DNA of 35,115 bases from Rickettsiales bacterium (GTDB lineage Bacteria > Pseudomonadota > Alphaproteobacteria > Rickettsiales > SXRF01). The notes under the pieces are model-generated. The model was not told the origin of the DNA. It saw only the letters and a list, made by a program, of their open reading frames with translations, and made no database searches. Of the stretch, positions 29,485-35,115 are shown piece after piece. The position numbers and the translations under genes were made by a program. Each line of letters starts with the position of its first letter. Position 1 is the stretch's first letter. Where the stretch lies: contig SXRF01000108.1 of NCBI GenBank assembly GCA_005792635.1, forward strand, positions 1 through 35,115. The letters run 5' to 3'.

Positions 29485-30337
29485 ACCGAAATACATGCGC
29501 TACGTTGCGGAAGATTACCTGGCGGACACCGAGCCGCTCGACCTCGCAGAGCAAGGCGCGTATTGGCGCTTGGTATCCAAGATGTGGCTTGCCGGTGGAC
29601 GCATCCGCGCTGACGACTCGCTGATCGCCCGTATGCTCGGCGTGCATACCAATCGATGGATGAAGCTCAAGCCCGCTGTTGTCGCCTATTTTATAGAGAA
29701 AGAAGGGTTTTACACGCAAAAACGCCTCAAAAAAGAGTACAAATTTTCGGTCAGTCAAATGGCTGTGGATAACTCTGATGATGAAGAGAATACCCCATCA
29801 GATACCAGGGGGGTAACACCCACCCAAACCCCACCCGTAACTAAGGGAGTAACCCACCCAGTAACCCCACCGGTAACTAAGGGGGTTACCCCACCCGTTA
29901 CCCCAGGAGTATCTTCCGACAACACATTGAAAAATAGCGATTCCAATTCTTCGCCCACCGTACTCAAAGAAGATAATCCTTCGCGCACGCGCACGTTATC
30001 TCAATCCAATTCCATTTCAAAAGATAAAAGATCTGAGATTGCATCGGCGGAAACGTGGAAAAAACTCAGTTTTGAGTGCGATTTTTCGCCCGAAGAAGCC
30101 ACAGAATTCAGCAACGAGCTGGTGGATGCGTTCACCGATCTCAAACTGCAGCCACCGCAGGATTTTGGCGTGATTCACGGCTGGATGCAGCGTGGCGCAC
30201 ACCCGTTCCGAGACATCCTCCCCACCGTGAGATCAATGTTAAATCGCAACGTTGAAGGTCACCACGAACCACCGAAGAGTTGGAAATATTTTGCAAATGA
30301 ACTGTTCAAAAAAATCAAAGGAGGTGGCAATGGGTAG
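29477..30337 (+). CDS. DUF1376 replication-type protein with internal tandem repeats
   Basis: This 286-residue protein has a DUF1376 domain at about 1-90 (YMRYVAEDYLADTEPLDLAE, then QGAYWRLVSKMWLAGGRIRA DDSLIARMLG). DUF1376 proteins occur where phage replication initiators are expected. Residues 112-145 consist of 12-residue tandem repeats TPPVTKGVTHPV / TPPVTKGVTPPV. A charged C-terminal domain (FECDFSPEEATEFSNELVDA) follows. GAGG lies before the ATG at 29477; the gene overlaps both neighbours by 8 bases. The internal repeat may be a replication origin, as in lambda O. Confidence 0.8.
   Translation: MPKPKYMRYVAEDYLADTEPLDLAEQGAYWRLVSKMWLAGGRIRADDSLIARMLGVHTNRWMKLKPAVVAYFIEKEGFYTQKRLKKEYKFSVSQMAVDNSDDEENTPSDTRGVTPTQTPPVTKGVTHPVTPPVTKGVTPPVTPGVSSDNTLKNSDSNSSPTVLKEDNPSRTRTLSQSNSISKDKRSEIASAETWKKLSFECDFSPEEATEFSNELVDAFTDLKLQPPQDFGVIHGWMQRGAHPFRDILPTVRSMLNRNVEGHHEPPKSWKYFANELFKKIKGGGNG
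29828..29905. repeat. 36-bp tandem repeats inside the DUF1376 gene
   Basis: Two near-identical units begin at 29828 and 29864 (ACCCCACC, then GTAACTAAGGG, then a GTAACC or GTTACC word), with a third partial unit from 29892. Related GTAAC words also occur before the first unit, at 29813. The period of 36 bp equals 12 codons. An AT-richer stretch follows from about 29911. Confidence 0.8.
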
Positions 30338-30941
30338 AAAAAGAAAGAAGGCTCGGCAAGGGAAGCAAGTGGCAAAGTCGGTGCTAACGCATCCAGGCAT
30401 GGAGGTGATTGAACCTACCACTGAATTTCAAGCCAAACACCCTCTGGAGAAGGTAAAAACCGATCAGGGTAGCTATACCAAGCGAGTCAGAAGCAGACGT
30501 CCTATAGACGATTATCACCGGATGTATTGCATCGACCGTGATCGTGGCATCGGTGAGCAATACCGGCGCGGTATCAACGAGGATCAGTTCCGCGCTGCTG
30601 ACCGGTTGTCTTGCAATTACGAACGCACCTTTCAGAGAATGTCGCTGCCGCTCGATGGCATCCGCGTGGAGAGCAGCATCAACGTGGGGATGTACCCCAC
30701 CGAAAGCATCATGCACGCGATCCACCAGCACACGCGCATGATGAAGGAACTCAGCCGTGTGTCGCAGGATATCATTCAGACGATTTGCTGTGAGCAAGAT
30801 GGGCTGTACGATTACGAGCGGGCGCGTTGCTGGCGCAATGGCTATGCAATTACACGTCTGCGGGAGGCGCTCGACGAACTCGTTGAAGCGTACCGCAGGC
30901 TCTTTAAACGCGAAAGCAAGCGCAGTCACCCGTTTGCCTGA
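30330..30941 (+). CDS. Conserved phage protein, DUF6456-like
   Basis: This 203-residue protein has a basic N-terminus (MGRKRKKARQGKQVAKSVLT) and a core RPIDDYHRMYCIDRDRGIGE, then QYRRGINEDQFRAADRLSCN, with a C-terminal helical LREALDELVEAYRRLFKRES. The DYHRMxxxxxIxxxQYxAGxxF-like pattern resembles DUF6456, found in alphaproteobacterial phage and host regulators. AAAGGAGG precedes the ATG. The first 8 bases overlap DUF1376. Function is unknown, and the family call is tentative. Confidence 0.65.
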   Translation: MGRKRKKARQGKQVAKSVLTHPGMEVIEPTTEFQAKHPLEKVKTDQGSYTKRVRSRRPIDDYHRMYCIDRDRGIGEQYRRGINEDQFRAADRLSCNYERTFQRMSLPLDGIRVESSINVGMYPTESIMHAIHQHTRMMKELSRVSQDIIQTICCEQDGLYDYERARCWRNGYAITRLREALDELVEAYRRLFKRESKRSHPFA

Positions 30942-31012
30942 TGCTTGACACAAATGGGAGGCGACTAGCATGGCAACTGGATACAACCAACTGAATATAC
31001 AGCATTTTTTAT

Positions 31013-31151
31013 TTGACAACACTTACAGGTCAGTGCTATGAGTCTACATAGAATCCCGCGAAGTGCGTTTAAGTTTCTGTCTTTGCATCCCCATCCTCCC
31101 TGTGATTGACGCCTCCCACTGCACCGATCCCAAAGGTCGGTGCATCTTTTT
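31013..31151 (+). ncRNA. Candidate small RNA with promoter and terminator
   Basis: TTGACA (31013-31018), an 18-bp spacer and TATGAG (31037-31042) would start a transcript near 31049. A strong hairpin TGCACCGA (31120-31127) / TCGGTGCA (31137-31144) followed by TCTTTTT would end it at about 31151, giving roughly 100 bases. No good open frame with a ribosome-binding site lies inside. A second TTGACA lies at 30945-30950. Confidence 0.45.
31120..31151 (+). terminator. Rho-independent terminator in the early-operon gap
   Basis: An 8-bp perfect stem TGCACCGA/TCGGTGCA with a 9-base loop is followed by TCTTTTTGG. It would stop the candidate small RNA and read-through from the upstream early operon. 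Confidence 0.75.
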
Positions 31152-31494
31152 GGTGGCAAACTGCACAAACGGTGCAAAAACCTGCACACAAACACACAAA
31201 ACCCGCACAACATACTGAAAGACCAACACACTTTGGCGGTCATTGATGTGCGGCGCGGTAGCTACACCGGTTGAAACGCCCAGCCACAGCCACTTTGAAC
31301 CATAAGATTTTGGGTCCTTCCGGCGAAATTTGTATGCGGGGGCGCGAGGCGCGGCCTTCCGCCAGCCAAAAGTTTCTGGCATCGACTTCGTTTCGTTTTT
31401 TCTGATGTAACTCATTGATTTATAGTCATAACGCCATTTTGGAAAACGAAATGGGGGCGAAATGCCCTGTTTTTGCTGGAGAAAAGGATAAAAT
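31152..31494. other. Unassigned GC-rich stretch before the conserved phage protein
   Basis: No supported gene is present on the plus strand. The first part has several short repeats of TGCAC/CACAAA (GCACAAACGGTGCAAAAACC, then TGCACAC and CCCGCACAAC). On the minus strand an open frame covers the whole stretch and continues into the next gene; the part reading KFRRKDPKSYGSKWLWLGVS looks protein-like, but it lacks a convincing start site. It may hold an origin, regulatory RNA or an antisense gene. Confidence 0.35.
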
Positions 31495-32283
31495 ATGCTG
31501 TGCGATGAGGTGTATGGTTTCATGCCAGAAGGCGCTCCTGGACGGGAGTTGGTAGCCGCCGCACATAAATTCGTTCTCACTGAAGAGTTATGTGTCGCCG
31601 CCGCCAATATCAGCAAGAGCAACGCTGATTTCATGGCGCTCCGGCATTTGTTCAGGCTGCCACACAATCTGATGTGGCTAGAGTCACGCCCACGGCATCT
31701 GTTCAACTGCGGCATTCTGATGGAGCAGTATACCGAAGAACAGTGCCGGTATCTTGAGCAACAAGTCTCTCCGCTGATGCACCCGATTCAAGATGCGATC
31801 CACATCACTCAGGTGCCTCCTTGCCGTGAGGGGATACCCTACAGCTGGATCGCGCTGCCGCACACGCTCAAGATTTGTGACGATGGTGTTCTTCAAATCA
31901 CTCTCTTCGGTGTCACTGAGCCATTAAACGCTGAGAAAATGTCCCTGCTTGCTCACGAGACATCCAAATACAGTCTTTTGCTCGCAGTGCTTAATTCGCG
32001 CAATCTAATCGAAACGGAAACTTCTGATCTGAGGCAGCTTAACCGCGCGCGGGAGCGGCGCGGCAAACTGCCATTGTTTGAACATAAGGTTATTCACATC
32101 AATCCCGACATCCGACACGCAATGTGTGAAGCGCAATCAGGTGTGGAGGAGAATCATACGGGTGTGCGCGCGCACTGGCGCCGAGGACATTTCAAAATCA
32201 GAAAAACCGGAGTGTTCTGGTGGTCGCCCCACATGGCAGGCAAGGCCGAGCTTGGGCAAATCGAAAAACAATATGTGGCGTGA
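31495..32283 (+). CDS. Conserved phage/element protein of unknown function
   Basis: This 262-residue protein ends with HTGVRAHWRRGHFKIRKTGV and FWWSPHMAGKAELG, a pattern (R-x-H-x-R-R-G-H-F-K-x-R-K-T-G-x-F-W-W-x-P-H-x-x-G) seen at the end of conserved proteins in phages and elements of proteobacteria. The rest (LTEELCVAAANISKSNADFM, AIHITQVPPCREGIPYSWIA) has no recognised enzyme motif. The His/Trp/Arg-rich tail may bind nucleic acid or metal. AAAAGGAT precedes the ATG. It starts a second rightward gene group. Confidence 0.75.
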   Translation: MLCDEVYGFMPEGAPGRELVAAAHKFVLTEELCVAAANISKSNADFMALRHLFRLPHNLMWLESRPRHLFNCGILMEQYTEEQCRYLEQQVSPLMHPIQDAIHITQVPPCREGIPYSWIALPHTLKICDDGVLQITLFGVTEPLNAEKMSLLAHETSKYSLLLAVLNSRNLIETETSDLRQLNRARERRGKLPLFEHKVIHINPDIRHAMCEAQSGVEENHTGVRAHWRRGHFKIRKTGVFWWSPHMAGKAELGQIEKQYVA

Positions 32284-32304
32284 ATGAGGGCAACCGGAGG
32301 CACT

Positions 32305-32583
32305 ATGGAAGCACAAATCATATCCATCAAAAAAATCAGGCGGCATCCAAAGCGGCCGCACGTCACCAGAGATGTGGTGGTGAAGATAGCACAAAGCATC
32401 GAAGAGTTCGGCTGGCTGCAGCCCATCGTCATTGACGCGAATTATACCGTTATCACCGGAGACACGCGTCTTCGCGCTGCGCGCAAGCTGGGCATGAAAA
32501 AAGTACCCGTGCTGATCGCCGCGCATCTATTTCCCGCCGAAACCAATTACCTGCGTGAATCTCAACTAAGAAAGATCGTGTAG
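32305..32583 (+). CDS. Stand-alone ParB N-terminal domain protein
   Basis: This 92-residue protein consists only of a ParB-N/sulfiredoxin fold: ISIKKIRRHPKRPHVTRDVV, then SIEEFGWLQPIVIDANYTVI and TGDTRLRAARKLGMKKVPVL. The GxTR motif (here GDTR) corresponds to the CTP-binding GERR/GHTR loop. The same domain opens the next gene 3 bases downstream, so the two may be a duplicated and diverged pair. GGAGG lies before the ATG at 32305. A DNA-binding or nuclease-like role is inferred. Confidence 0.85.
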   Translation: MEAQIISIKKIRRHPKRPHVTRDVVVKIAQSIEEFGWLQPIVIDANYTVITGDTRLRAARKLGMKKVPVLIAAHLFPAETNYLRESQLRKIV

Positions 32584-32586
32584 CAT

Positions 32587-33831
32587 ATGCGTATCGAAAC
32601 CGTATCCATCGAAAAAATCATTCCCTACGCGCGCAATCCGCGCCGCAATGAACATGCGGTAGCAAAAGTAGCAGGTAGCATTAAAGAATTCGGCTGGCAG
32701 CAGCCGATTGTCGTGGATACCGATTATGTTATCGTGGCCGGTCACACGCGGCTGCTTGCGGCGCAGCAGCTGGGCACGAAAGAATTGCCGGTCAAAATCG
32801 CCGACGATCTCACGCCCGCGCAAATCAAAGCCTACCGCATCGCCGACAATCGCACACACGAAGAAGCGGAATGGATCGATGAACTGCTGGCGATTGAGCT
32901 CGGTGAAATCCGCGACATGGGCTATGACCTCGACATCACCGGATTCGATCCCGATGAACTTGACAAGCTCCTCGCCGGTGATGCCGGTGACGGCCTTACC
33001 GATGATGACGCCATTCCGGAAGTGCAGGAGAAGACAATCTCCCAGGCAGGCGATGTGTGGTTGTGCGGCAATCACCGTTTGCTGTGCGGCGATTCCACCG
33101 ACCGCACTGCCATCAACAAGCTGATGGATGGTGTGCTGGCGGACATGACCTTCACCGATCCGCCCTACAATGTGAACTACGGCGCGTCGATGAAGGATAA
33201 GGTGCGCGGCAATAATCGAACGATTAAGAATGATAATCTCGGCGAGGATTTTTACGGCTTTTTGCAAAAGGCTTGCGCCAATCTGCTCGAGGTCACAAAA
33301 GGCGGCGTGTATATTTGCATGTCGTCTTCTGAACTGGACACACTGCAGAAAGCCTTCCGTGAAGCCGGAGGCCACTGGTCAACTTTCGTGATATGGGCGA
33401 AGAACGCTTTCACGATGGGGCGCGCTGATTATCAGCGTCAGTATGAGCCGATCCTCTATGGCTGGAAGGAAGGCAACACGCATTATTGGTGCGGCGCACG
33501 CGATCAAGGTGACGTGTGGTTTGTCGATAAGCCCACAGTGAACGATTTGCACCCCACCATGAAGCCGGTGGCACTGGTGGAGCGCGCTATCACCAACAGC
33601 AGCAAGAGCCGCGATATCGTGCTCGACTGCTTCGGCGGCTCCGGTACCACCATGATTGCGTGCGAAAAAACTGGCCGCAGTGCGCGGCTGGTCGAACTCG
33701 ACCCCAAATACGCCGATGTGATTATCCGGCGCTGGCAGGAATTCACCGGCAAGAGCGCCACCCTTAATGACAGCGATAAAACATTTGATGAGTTAGTGAA
33801 GGAAAGAGAAACCCCGCGCTCTACAATTTAA
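32587..33831 (+). CDS. ParB-N / DNA N6-adenine or N4-cytosine methyltransferase fusion
   Basis: This 414-residue protein has an N-terminal ParB-N domain (residues 1-95: VSIEKIIPYARNPRRNEHAV, SIKEFGWQQPIVVDTDYVIV, AGHTRLLAAQQLG) and a C-terminal amino-methyltransferase. Motif IV is TDPPYNV (Asp191-Tyr194) and motif I is LDCFGGSGTTMIACEKTGR (about 346-364). Motif IV preceding motif I is the beta-class permuted order. Such fusions are common in phages, where they protect DNA from restriction. The target site cannot be read from sequence. No partner endonuclease is adjacent. Confidence 0.95.
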   Translation: MRIETVSIEKIIPYARNPRRNEHAVAKVAGSIKEFGWQQPIVVDTDYVIVAGHTRLLAAQQLGTKELPVKIADDLTPAQIKAYRIADNRTHEEAEWIDELLAIELGEIRDMGYDLDITGFDPDELDKLLAGDAGDGLTDDDAIPEVQEKTISQAGDVWLCGNHRLLCGDSTDRTAINKLMDGVLADMTFTDPPYNVNYGASMKDKVRGNNRTIKNDNLGEDFYGFLQKACANLLEVTKGGVYICMSSSELDTLQKAFREAGGHWSTFVIWAKNAFTMGRADYQRQYEPILYGWKEGNTHYWCGARDQGDVWFVDKPTVNDLHPTMKPVALVERAITNSSKSRDIVLDCFGGSGTTMIACEKTGRSARLVELDPKYADVIIRRWQEFTGKSATLNDSDKTFDELVKERETPRSTI

Positions 33832-33846
33832 GAAGATAGCGCGGGG
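33812..33846. terminator. Hairpin between convergent genes
   Basis: CCCCGCGCT (33812-33820) and AGCGCGGGG (33838-33846) are a perfect 9-bp stem with a 17-base loop, containing the methyltransferase stop codon. It lies between the rightward methyltransferase and the leftward 44-residue gene. There is no T tract, so it may act with Rho or only as an end-protecting structure. Confidence 0.55.
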
Positions 33847-33860
33847 CTGGAGGCGATTAT

Positions 33861-33995
33861 TTATGCCAGCGTGTCAATGGCATCCATGATTTTCTGCAAT
33901 GCCTGCGATTGTTTTTCGCCGTAATCACAATCACCTTCCATTGCTTTATCCCGGATTTCTTCAAGCTGCGTGAGCAGTTGTTTATCAGTAAGCAT
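33861..33995 (-). CDS. 44-residue hypothetical protein
   Basis: The frame reads MLTDKQLLTQLEEIRDKAME and GDCDYGEKQSQALQKIMDAI before a short tail DTLA. It is acidic and helical. GGGAGG lies 6 bases before the ATG. It follows the DUF3489 gene by 11 bases on the same strand, so the two form a leftward pair. No family is recognised. Confidence 0.65.
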   Translation of the reverse strand: MLTDKQLLTQLEEIRDKAMEGDCDYGEKQSQALQKIMDAIDTLA

Positions 33996-34006
33996 GACAG
34001 CCTCCC

Positions 34007-34468
34007 TTACGCGATTTTGTACACCCTGTCCGCGCCATCGGCTTTGGATTGGGTGATGTTGAGGTTTTGCTGCTTCTTGAGGTTTGCCATCGCGCCGTGG
34101 ACGGAGTGCTTCTGCCAGCCGGTGGTCTCCATCAATGCTTTTAGCGTGACACCTTTCTTGAGCATGGTGAGCATTATTTCTTTTTTGCTGACATGCTTCT
34201 GCCCATCCTTCTTCGGTTCGGCGATGGGCTTCTTGACCTTAGCTTCCGCAGTTGCCGGTTTCCTGCCGAGTGCGGCGAACCCCGCATCGGTGATGTAATG
34301 TCCATCCTTGCGCTTTTCGAGCAGCCCCTTGTTTTGCAGGGCGGTGAGAACTTTGCCGCGTGCGCCTGACGGTAAATACGCGGCGAATTTTTCCGCAGGG
34401 GTCTCCGGCTGGTTAGCCGTGTCTTCGAGAACCCTGTGTTGCGCGTTGCTGAGGGTGACTTCGGTCAT
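34007..34468 (-). CDS. DUF3489 protein
   Basis: This 153-residue protein has the DUF3489 C-terminal winged helix-like domain: SKKEIMLTMLKKGVTLKALM followed by ETTGWQKHSVHGAMANLKKQ and GADRVYKI. The N-terminal half (LSNAQHRVLEDTANQPETPA, then LTALQNKGLLEKRKDGHYIT) is a second winged-helix-like segment. A lysine-rich linker joins them. The family is frequent in alphaproteobacterial phages and is probably DNA-binding. AAGGAG precedes the ATG. It is divergent from the C5 methyltransferase. Confidence 0.88.
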   Translation of the reverse strand: MTEVTLSNAQHRVLEDTANQPETPAEKFAAYLPSGARGKVLTALQNKGLLEKRKDGHYITDAGFAALGRKPATAEAKVKKPIAEPKKDGQKHVSKKEIMLTMLKKGVTLKALMETTGWQKHSVHGAMANLKKQQNLNITQSKADGADRVYKIA

Positions 34469-34568
34469 AATAAACTCCTTATTGGGGTTAAAAAATTGTC
34501 CTTATGGACAGCCCCATGAATGCTTCGAATACGAAGTCTATCAAGTCAATTATCGGAAATAACCCATT

Positions 34569-34594
34569 ATTAATCAACGCATTATGCGATTAAT
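34569..34594. promoter_or_regulatory. Palindrome in the divergent DUF3489 / C5-methyltransferase region
   Basis: ATTAATC-AA-CGCAT-T-ATGCG-ATTAAT is a nearly perfect 26-bp palindrome. It lies about 24 bases before the methyltransferase start, where an operator would act. A further TCAACG (34574-34579) / CGTTGA (34597-34602) pair overlaps it. The rest of this 149-bp gap shows nothing recognisable. Confidence 0.5.
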
Positions 34595-34617
34595 TACGTT
34601 GACTCCCCCAAAGGTCT

Positions 34618-35115
34618 ATGGATGCCGCGCAGCCACAATTTCGCTACCTGTCGGTATGTTCCGGCATCGAGGCGGCAAGCATCGCGTGGCATCCGCTCGG
34701 CTGGCATCCGGCGGGCTTTTCGGAGATTGACGGATTCGCGCGCGCCATACTGACGCACCATTACCCGCAGGTGCCGCTGCATGGCGATTTCACCACGCTA
34801 AAGACTTCGGATCATGGAACAATTAACCTTCTTGTTGGCGGAACGCCCTGTCAGTCCTTCAGCATCGCCGGACTTCGAAAAGGCCTTGATGACGATCGAG
34901 GAAACCTCGCCCTTGAATTTATACGGCTTGCTGAGAGAGCACGCCCCCGCTGGGTGGTTTGGGAAAATGTCCCTGGCGTTCTGTCGATTGACGGAGGACG
35001 GGCATTTGGAACCTTCCTCGGAGGGCTGGCGGAATGCGGGTATGGGTTCGCCTACCGGATTCTTGACGCTCAGTATTTCGGAGTGCCACAACGACGCAGA
35101 CGTGTGTTCGTTGTC
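34618..35115 (+). CDS. C5-cytosine DNA methyltransferase, N-terminal part (cut by window edge)
   Basis: From ATG 34618, 166 codons run open to the window end. Motif I is YLSVCSGIEAASIAW (SAM binding, a variant of the usual FSGxGG). Motif IV is LLVGGTPCQSFSIAG, with catalytic Cys78. Motif VI is WENVPGV (116-118 ENV), and motif VIII is VPQRRRRVFVV at the very end. The target-recognition domain and motifs IX-X lie outside the window. The CSGIEAA variant is typical of phage-encoded Dcm-like enzymes. With the ParB-methyltransferase fusion, the element encodes two DNA methylation activities. Confidence 0.95.
   Translation, partial: MDAAQPQFRYLSVCSGIEAASIAWHPLGWHPAGFSEIDGFARAILTHHYPQVPLHGDFTTLKTSDHGTINLLVGGTPCQSFSIAGLRKGLDDDRGNLALEFIRLAERARPRWVVWENVPGVLSIDGGRAFGTFLGGLAECGYGFAYRILDAQYFGVPQRRRRVFVV

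Larger units (their letters stand above)
24146..35115. mobile_element. Prophage-like integrative element, left end at tRNA-Ser, right end beyond the window
   Basis: From the 3' end of tRNA-Ser, composition becomes GC-richer, the GTCAT repeats disappear, and the genes are those of an alphaproteobacterial prophage: serine recombinase with DUF2924, CI-like repressor with divergent early operon, GapR, DUF1376, ParB-N and DNA methyltransferases. The exact left boundary lies in 24146-24521 and no duplicated att core was identified. No capsid, terminase or tail genes are in view, so it could be a complete prophage, a satellite or an integrative element; this cannot be settled here. Confidence 0.8.

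Noticed and set aside
29808-29905. CRISPR-like array in the DUF1376 gene
   Set aside because: The units are contiguous, in frame with a 36-bp period and have no variable spacers; they are a coding tandem repeat.
31044-31243. Minus-strand 92-codon frame as a gene
   Set aside because: It overlaps the terminator and candidate small RNA, is rich in Cys and Arg in an unnatural pattern, and has no ribosome-binding site.

Overview
The window reads as a chromosome segment of an alphaproteobacterium (order not determined). The evidence is the rpmF-plsX-fabH block, a zinc-ligand-free L32, a ThyX-type thymidylate synthase, a DUF2232 gene directly upstream of rplI, and an alphaproteobacterial UbiG/MutS. 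The first ~24 kb is AT-richer, with many small palindromic repeats. From the tRNA-Ser gene (24054-24145) onward, base composition and gene content change to a GC-richer prophage-like integrative element that runs off the right edge.

Host part, left to right: the start of mutS and ubiG (minus, overlapping by ATGA); a TPR protein and a RimI-like acetyltransferase (plus); a YheS-like ABC-F ATPase (minus); a MarR-type regulator and rpmB (plus); a minus-strand block rplI, thyX, rpmF, plsX, fabH, prepilin, with a DUF2232 membrane protein upstream of rplI; a second prepilin (plus); a BrnT/BrnA toxin-antitoxin pair; yggT-ffh (minus); a CHASE8-like sensor kinase; a small secreted protein; an APC amino-acid permease. 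Then comes a lipid group (C45/acid-ceramidase-like hydrolase behind a Fur-box promoter, dgkA, LplT-like transporter), followed by a surface-polysaccharide region that has been broken and rejoined: truncated sugar transferase, truncated membrane protein, intact GT2, manC, and an IS5-like transposase remnant.

Mobile part: the left junction (24146-24521) holds direct repeats, hairpins and a bidirectional terminator. A leftward integration cassette follows (XRE regulator, 59-aa ORF, DUF2924, serine recombinase, a separate recombinase-accessory protein, an 82-aa ORF). A CI-like repressor faces a rightward early operon (HTH protein, GapR-like DUF2312, TSCPD-like protein, DUF1376 replication-type protein with internal tandem repeats, a DUF6456-like protein). 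After a 553-bp gap with a candidate small RNA come a conserved phage protein, a stand-alone ParB-N protein, a ParB-N/adenine-or-cytosine-N4 methyltransferase fusion, two leftward small genes (one DUF3489), and the start of a C5-cytosine methyltransferase. Integration, lysogeny control, replication and DNA modification are therefore represented; no structural genes are visible yet.

The most unusual signal is the interplay of small repeats with genes. One ~85-bp palindromic doublet family has four full and two half copies before 18 kb and none seen in the element. One copy lies inside a prepilin reading frame and lengthens its leader. A separate 145-bp imperfect palindrome begins at the dgkA stop and supplies the ribosome-binding site, start codon and first codons of the next gene. 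A CACTC-rich stretch sits in frame in ubiG.
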